The notes under the pieces: generated by a model
What the model was told of the DNA's origin: nothing
What the model saw: the letters and a program-made list of their open reading frames with translations, nothing else
The model's database searches: none
Shown here: positions 33,290-38,810 of the stretch, one piece after another
Layout: each line of letters begins with the position of its first letter
Numbering within the stretch: the first letter of the stretch is position 1
Position numbers and translations under genes: made by a program
Assembly (NCBI GenBank): GCA_018398765.1
Contig: JAHBMJ010000397.1
Span: forward strand, 10,001-48,810
DNA length: 38,810 nucleotides
Direction of reading: 5' to 3'
Origin: Chromera velia
Lineage: Eukaryota > Sar > Chromeraceae

Positions 33290-34391
33290 TTAGGTCTCTC
33301 TGCATGACATTCTCTCCGGCGTGATATCCTCCCTCCTCGTCTCTAGCTCTGTCTCTTCAATCAAATCAACCAGACGACGCACCTCCTCGAGCCGACGATC
33401 CCCCCCATTCATCTCATCAGAATGCCCCCCCATGAGCGCATGCAGACACGCACGCTTGCTTGCACACGCAGGCGCACACCCACGCACACACATGCTGACG
33501 GATCGCCGCACCGGTTTCTGCTTCCTTCCTGGGTGTGCTGAAGTATCCGGGGTCTTCTTGAAGGGAGACGGGAACTAACCGCGCTCCATCTGGGAGAAAA
33601 CTGCTGACAATTTTCGCCACAAAGACCCTGCAGGCATCAAAAGGAAAGGGAGTAAAGAAGAGTGAATAAAAAGAGAAGAAAAGAAAAGAAAGAAGGCCGC
33701 CACCAAAGAAGCTATCTGACTGCAGATCTAAAAAGCAGCTTGAGCACTGCCCAGACATAAAGAACAGAAAATCCAGGAGACACCATAGATTCCCCCCACC
33801 GCCCCACGCACCCTTTTCATGCACTCCCAAACTGACTGAGGCCAAAATTGAGCCCGCCCATCGATGCATTGTCTGTCCCCCCAGGAGGAAAGAGACAGAC
33901 AGACAGATATGCGGTAGATGTTCGCGACCACGTCACTCGACTTGTGGGGTATTCGCATCTGCACGCAGATCGACAAGGTATTCGTTCAATATACGAAACA
34001 GCAGAGAAGGGCCAAAAGACCAATTGAAGTATCCCACCCAGAATGATACTCTCCTCTGCTGCTCCCTTTCCTTGGTTGGACAGCTTTTCTCTCGGAGATC
34101 CCAGAGTGCTGCAAGAAACCATCATTAACATGCCTTCTGGCACAGCTTCGGTTTCTCCAGCAGACAGATTCATGCATGTGTGAACGTTTCGCCTTTTGGG
34201 TCCTCTTGCCCATCCAGCCAACCCAAACAAAGGAGGGCTGCCGCGAGAGAAAAAGGAAAACCAAAGAAAGCCAACAAGGAAGAGGCTTCACCAAACAGAA
34301 AAGAAGAAGCTAAATTTGCATACTGACCGTGAGAAGGCTTCACTTGTCAAAGTTGTAGTCTCTCATCTGGACTCCCCCTTTCTTCATGTGT
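33290..34391 (-). CDS. probable unknown protein, four exons
   Basis: My exons are 34391-34344, 34237-33905, 33627-33492 and 33412-33290, with GT-AG borders (acceptors GTGCAG, CGGCAG, CTGCAG and ATGAG; donors GTGAAG, GTCTGT and GTGTGT) and agreeing phases. With ATG 34387 as start the product has 211 residues; earlier exons may exist. Recognisable words are MKKGGVQMRDYNFD, KGAAEESIILGGILQLVFW, VFVAKIVSSFLPDGARLVPV and a final charged helix LEEVRRLVDLIEETELETRR. No family is recognised. The second exon could instead be split at 33976 (ATGCGAATACC), but that breaks phase with the next exon. The last acceptor (GATGAG) lacks a pyrimidine tract and is the weakest point. The gene ends in TAA at 33290, after which the frame stays open for 80 codons. 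Confidence 0.42.
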
Positions 34392-34431
34392 CTGCACGCA
34401 GGGAAAGGAAATTCAAGGGAACTCTCACAGG

Positions 34432-34598
34432 TGAATGGCGCGACAAAGAAAAAAGAAGCGCACGATCGCGAGCAGCTGCAGACCGCCTGCATGAATGACT
34501 AACCGACGAACCGACCAACCGCCTGGCTGCATGTCCGACACTGACAGCCTTTTGTGTTCGGAAGCGAGCACCCCGTCAAACTGGCTGGAGTTGCCCTG
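34432..34598. repeat. diverged dispersed duplication, copy A
   Basis: This 167-base stretch (from TGAATGGCG to TTGCCCTG) recurs at 35709-35870 in the same orientation, with small gaps and perhaps 15 percent difference by eye. Shared words include GCATGAATGACTAACCGAC-type sequence, CTGACAGCC and AAACTGGCTGGAGTTGCCCTG-like ends. Function unknown; it may be a copied exon or a fragment of a dispersed repeat. Confidence 0.7.
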
Positions 34599-34661
34599 AG
34601 ACTATACCATATCCATGAGGAGAGGCAAATCGACATGCATGCAGGGAAATAGATAGACAGG

Positions 34662-34667
<6 letters not shown>

Positions 34668-34707
<40 letters not shown>

Positions 34708-34716
34708 TGAAGAGAG

Positions 34717-34768
<52 letters not shown>
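34668..34768. repeat. (AG)n microsatellite
   Basis: About 100 bases of nearly pure AG repeat with a few AAG interruptions. On the minus strand it is a CT tract of the kind found inside introns of this genome. Confidence 0.95.
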
Positions 34769-35708
34769 CAGAGAGACAGACAAAACGACAGAGACGGATC
34801 GATAGACAGACCACATCTTCTTTTCTTCACTTGTTCCTGGCTTCTCACTGGTTCACCAATCTCATGGACAGACCGACATCGGTCTAATGATAGTGATAGA
34901 AACACAGGGACAGCGAGAGAGACTGAGAGAGGGACCAGAGAGCGAAAGAAAATCAGCCGCGGGGCGGGACGGACAAGGTGAAAGACAAGAAGAGAGAGAT
35001 GCACGTCCAGAGAAAGAGAAAGAAACACGAGCGAGAGAGGACAGCGGACTAAACGGAAAATGCGGAAGAGAGCTGCCTCTCTGACAACAGACCTTCATTG
35101 GCAATGAACATGCCGAAACGCCAAAGAGCGAAGTCACAGAGGAAGAAGACAGAGAGGCACCGTGATGGACAGAGGGCTCCCCCTTCTTTTTCGTCTCTTC
35201 CGGTATCCTTCCTGCAGAGAGGGGGGAGGAAGAGGAAGAGACCCCACACTCCCCCTGCTTTGGGGCACCCGCCAAGCCCTCGTTTGCATGCGCCTCTCTC
35301 ATCTATACTGAGCAAGCGACTTGATCGAGAGAGAGAGAGAGAGAGCAAACGAGAGGGCCTGGCTTACACACAGAGCAGGTCACGAAAAGGGTCGAACGAC
35401 ACTGGGGCGGGGAGTACACGGAGCCTCAACCCGGCACACCAGCGCGGTCCCTCGGTTCTGGCTTGGTCTTTCGTCGGACGGGAATTTCCCTTCCGTGGAG
35501 CGACTTGTGTTTGCACCAGATAGGCAGAGTTCCTTAACCATCAGAGGCCTCTCACGAGGCGGCCCTTCGCATGCTGCATGCCACTCAGTCGGTGGAAGGT
35601 TCCATCGAAAGAGTGTACAGCCGCCCTTGCTAGTGCCCTTGAGGCAGTGAGGCTGGAAAATTGCGCCGAAGAGGCGAGCACAAGGAAAACAAAACTCAGC
35701 GTCAGGGC
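34769..35708. other. purine-rich DNA with a possible minus-strand exon
   Basis: The + strand is purine-rich, as in minus-strand introns elsewhere here. One possible exon on the minus strand begins near 35216, after a pyrimidine-rich CTCTCTGCAG, and runs to a GTCTGT donor near 35090; read in one frame it ends CDFALWRFGMFIANE. I could not join it in phase to the gene at 33290-34391, and it may be an accident. The 35380-35720 minus frame (113 codons) has no recognisable feature. Confidence 0.3.
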
Positions 35709-35870
35709 TGAATGGCGCCACAAAGAAACACTAAGCGCATGATCACGAGCAGCTGCGGACTGCCTGCCTGAATGACTAACCGACCAACCGCCTGGTTGCA
35801 TGTCTGCCGACACTAACAGCCTTTCGTTTTCGGAGTCGAGCGCCCCTTCAAACTGGCTGGAGTTGCCCTG
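35709..35870. repeat. diverged dispersed duplication, copy B
   Basis: The partner of 34432-34598, 162 bases, same orientation, about 1.28 kb away. Differences are scattered substitutions plus short gaps, so the duplication is not recent. Confidence 0.7.
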
Positions 35871-36588
35871 CGATCTCGCTGTTCCTCGAGGAGTCGGGAT
35901 TCAGAGCGCCGACCTGAAGCACAGCCGCGCTTGAAGCAATGACGCAGGAAAACGCATAATGTCGAGCAGCCGCTGAATATATAAGTTCATGGATCCGCGT
36001 ACGTGTTGTTCCACTTTCTTGGAAAGCAGACTGAGTTCCCGTGCTGCTTAGGATCCATTGACATCCAGTTTTGGATGTGGGTTCGATTGACATCTCGTGG
36101 ATACAGACAGAGATTGCATGAGCAATGGAACGGGAAGGCGTTGACTAAGACTATCTATTCATAATTAAGACTCATGGAAAGGCGTCCAGCTCAAGGTGCA
36201 TTAATTCATGCAGGGGTCGTTCGCACGGCGGCTTGCGTGCGTCAGAAGCATTGGCCCCGAAAAGCGAAGCTGAGAGCTAGGGCAATGCTAGGGCACTTAA
36301 CAAAAAACTTTGTGGATTTCAGTGCATGCATGGCTTCACAAATTTTACAGATCTTCACATATTCTTCACATGCAGCGTGGATCGACAATGCAGTCTTACT
36401 AGCTGTGGAGCCGTCTTCCTTTCGGCAAAGGTCATCAGAGATCTTGGGAGGTCTACATAGATCTTTCAAATCATGTCATTGAAAGCTGAAGAGTGCGTCT
36501 TGGTCTGTCCGAGTCTGATTTAGTCAGACTGATAACTGTGATTCAATAGCCAATCCAATCAAACCCCGCCTGCCAGCTGTGCGACAGA
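35871..36588. other. intergenic; no gene seen
   Basis: Mixed composition without splice-bounded coding pattern on either strand. A short repeat, TTGACATC, occurs twice near 36056 and 36087. The right part should hold the 5' region of the plus-strand gene beginning near 36589. Confidence 0.4.
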
Positions 36589-38562
36589 ATGGAAGACTTT
36601 CTCAGATTAGAGGCATCCAACCTGCCTTCTACAAAGCACCTGATGATCCCTAGAGACCCCTCCCAATTTATTTACGACGCAAAAGGAGTACTGGCTTCGG
36701 TGAGGGAGACAGCGCGACCGCTCTTTGGATATTCGACTTTGATCGGTCAGGCTATGCTGGTCTGGTCGCGGAAAACAACACGTGTGCCTACTGGTCCCAT
36801 GCGTTGCTGCGTAGCACCTTTTACAACGTATCAATATGTCTGAGTGCCTCGCACAAGTTCGTATACAAATTTTGCCCGCCAATTGCTCTCAGACTGTCTA
36901 TCTGTCTGTCTCTCTCTGTCTCTCTGTGTTTCTTCACCGTTTTTCCCGTGCCTTTTCTGCATGGTGACCTGCCGTACTATGCCGTACCGGCACAATCGGA
37001 ACTTGAACAAACTGTGCGTGCAGCTCTCTTGTTCAAGAAACAAACAGATGACTCCGGACGCATTTGCCTGTGGACGGGAGGGAACAACTCTGGAAATCCG
37101 GAAGAAAGCATTGTTGCTCTTGCAAAGAGAGTGGTGGAGGGGTTACAGCCAAACCGGGGTTTTGCTTTCCTGTGCTCAGAAGATAAAGAGGGTATGCAAA
37201 ATTTAATGTCGACATTGATGTTCTCGCTTGATAGAGATCGGGCCCCTCAGCGTCAGTCGGAGTCCCGCCAAGTGCAAAATTTCCCCTCCGCAAAGATCCC
37301 CAGTACGGCTTCTTGGAGAAACATCGAGAGGACGTTCGACGGAATCCTCTCCGAGCTGACAACACGCTCTCCTTCACCACCATTGTCTCCACAGCCCAAA
37401 GTTGTTTCCAAAGATGGGCCTGCGACGCCTGGGTCGAAGAGGGGGGCAAGGAGGGAGCGGAGATCTGGACACAGGAGCGTATCCCACAAAAGCTCGAATG
37501 ATGCGAACTCCGTATGAGGTGAGACGGCCGGACCTCTCGTTACATCTTTTCATGTCTTTTCCTTCTTCCTCTGTGGGCTCTTCCGTGGGAAGGAAGGATG
37601 GTACGGAGATGGGAAGGAAGGATGGTAGAGAGAAGGAAAGGGAGGATGGTACAGAGACGGGAAGGAAGGATGGTACGGAGACGGGAAGGAAGGTTGGTAT
37701 GGAGACGGGAAGGAAGGATGGTAGAGAAAAGGAAAGGGAGGATGGTACAGAGATGCGAAGGAAAGATGGTACAGAGATGGGAAGGAAAGATAGTAGAGAG
37801 AAGGAAAGGGAGGATGGTACAGAGACGAGAAGGGAGGATGGTACACAGAAGGAAAGGGAGGATGGTACAGAGATGGGAAGGGAGGATGGAACGGAGACGG
37901 GAAGGAAGGATGGTACGGAGACGGGAAGGGAGGATGATGGAGGATGGTCCCAGCGCAAACCGTCGAGAAGGGGGAGCGGGAATGGGAGCTGGGTCAGGGG
38001 TTGCGGAGATGAAGGCAGCGAAGACGCAGGATCGGGCAGAGAAGTCGGACGAGGGGACTAGACGAGGGGATTCACACGAGGGTCGGTTTGCTTCCTCGGG
38101 GACATTTTTTTGGGGGGTACGAATGTACATGCACAGTCATCTCCTCAATAAAGAAGTCAATTAAATATTCTACGGAGAAAGCAAAGTGTCTGGTTGTGTT
38201 TCTTTCACGTTTGATTTCATATGCAGCGACGCTTGAAGGAAGAGTGTAAGTGCATGGTCTCTGGAAGTGGGATCATAATGGATCATTAGATGGAAACGCA
38301 GACGAAAAATTTGCACACTTAGACTGATGGTCTAGCTGATGGTTGGATGGATGGATGGATGGATGAATGGATAGATAGAGGAAGGAAAGGAGGGAGGGAG
38401 GGAGGGATGACGTATCAGTACAAATCTGCGTGCACGCTTTGACACGCTTTGATACGCTTTGCATGTGGGTCTGCAGGAAACCTATACTATGCTGAACTTC
38501 AAGAAAGGAGACCTGGAGCAGCTGCCTCCTGAAGCTCAGCGTCTCTTCAATGAGGGAGCACG
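36589..38562 (+). CDS. probable gene running off the right edge, unknown product (partial)
   Basis: The best-supported pieces are: ATG 36589 to a GTGAGG donor after 36699 (37 codons, ending YDAKGVLAS); 37024-37191, after a CGTGCAG acceptor and before GTATGC; a stretch after CCACAG near 37398 with a GTGAGA donor near 37518; and 38477-38562, after CTGCAG and before GTGAGA, encoding MLNFKKGDLEQLPPEAQR. CT-rich DNA at 36890-36960 and the minisatellite at 37587-37935 fall in the inferred introns. The middle exons are open in two or three frames, so the protein cannot be read with certainty. No family is recognised. A frame at 36700-36830 containing GLVAENNTCAYWSHALL faintly recalls a USP-type cysteine box; I do not rely on it. 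The gene probably continues past the window. Confidence 0.33.
37587..37935. repeat. 24-base minisatellite, about 14 units
   Basis: Units of the type GGAAGGAAGGATGGTACGGAGACG recur head to tail with variants (GGAAAGGGAGGATGGTACAGAG and others). Because the unit length is a multiple of three and lacks stops, all three + frames are open through it. The flanking GTGAGA donor at about 37518 and CTGCAG acceptor at 38471-38476 suggest it lies in an intron, but coding use cannot be excluded. Confidence 0.9.
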
Positions 38563-38810
38563 GTGAGAGACAATCCAATGGAGAGGCCTGGCCTGATTTC
38601 TTTTGTCTCTTCATACGTATGCTAGTGCGTATGGTCTCCACCTTCTACCTGCAAGAATTTTCAAACATGAATTTTGAAAAAACAGAAACTTGCGCTGCAT
38701 GCCAGGAGAGGATCTTCATGCAGAAAGAGGACCGCGTGAGGAGATAGAACGAAGAGGAGGGAGGGACTTTCAGGGAGGGGGGGGGGGCCCGGGGGGGGGG
38801 GGGGAAAGGA
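38563..38810. other. right edge: intron-like DNA ending in a G tract
   Basis: After the GTGAGA donor at 38563 no further exon is certain. A short frame at 38670-38747 has TCAACQ-type cysteine spacing (ETCAACQERIF), but its borders are unclear. The window ends in two long G runs interrupted by CCC, the same kind of sequence that borders the N gap at 10719. Confidence 0.4.

Noticed and set aside
36700-36830. Ubiquitin-specific protease cysteine box (GLVAENNTCAYWSHALL)
   Set aside because: The frame has a stop shortly upstream, a competing frame begins with ATG and has a good donor, and no His box was found downstream.
1-38810. CRISPR arrays, operons and ribosome binding sites
   Set aside because: The genes have spliceosomal introns; no regular spacer arrays or bacterial gene organisation are present.

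Overview
This is nuclear DNA of a eukaryote with intron-rich genes, probably an alveolate alga of the chromerid type (Chromera velia is my best guess; this is inference). The grounds are: genes split by many introns of roughly 50 to 800 bases whose sense strand is pyrimidine-rich along its length; canonical GT-AG borders but many donors of the form GTCAGT; abundant simple repeats; mixed G+C with AT-rich islands; and a G-tract-bordered run of N that looks like a draft assembly gap. I see no bacterial operon, rRNA, tRNA, CRISPR array or virus.

From left to right: (1) 1-3942 is mostly purine-rich on the + strand, with simple repeats, a perfect 154-base tandem duplication, and only weak hints of minus-strand exons. 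(2) 3943-5666, minus strand: a three-exon gene for an unknown multi-pass membrane protein. (3) 5667-6719: the interval between two divergent genes. (4) 6720-11974, plus strand: an eight-exon gene for an N-terminal RING finger protein with C-terminal membrane segments; all phases agree, and the N gap lies in its last intron. (5) 11975-15159: AT-rich, with two near-identical MITE-like elements. (6) 15160-17211, minus strand: an uninterrupted gene for a 683-residue, helix-rich protein. (7) 17212-20883: intergenic, with a large degenerate minisatellite. (8) 20884-31292, plus strand: a 17-exon gene, every junction phase-consistent, for a 1726-residue SNF2-family ATPase with a very long S/T-P-rich N-terminal part. 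(9) 31293-33289: AT-rich intergenic DNA. (10) 33290-34391, minus strand: a probable unknown four-exon gene. (11) 34400-36588: purine-rich DNA with a diverged duplication and a possible minus-strand exon. (12) 36589 to the end, plus strand: a probable gene running out of the window, with a 24-base minisatellite in a putative intron.

The genes are arranged as divergent and convergent pairs. The two strongest AT-rich islands lie between convergent 3' ends. No pathway links the genes; the two assignable functions are a chromatin or DNA-translocating ATPase and a membrane-anchored ubiquitin-ligase-like RING protein. All exon models were built by hand from splice borders, phase and protein pattern.
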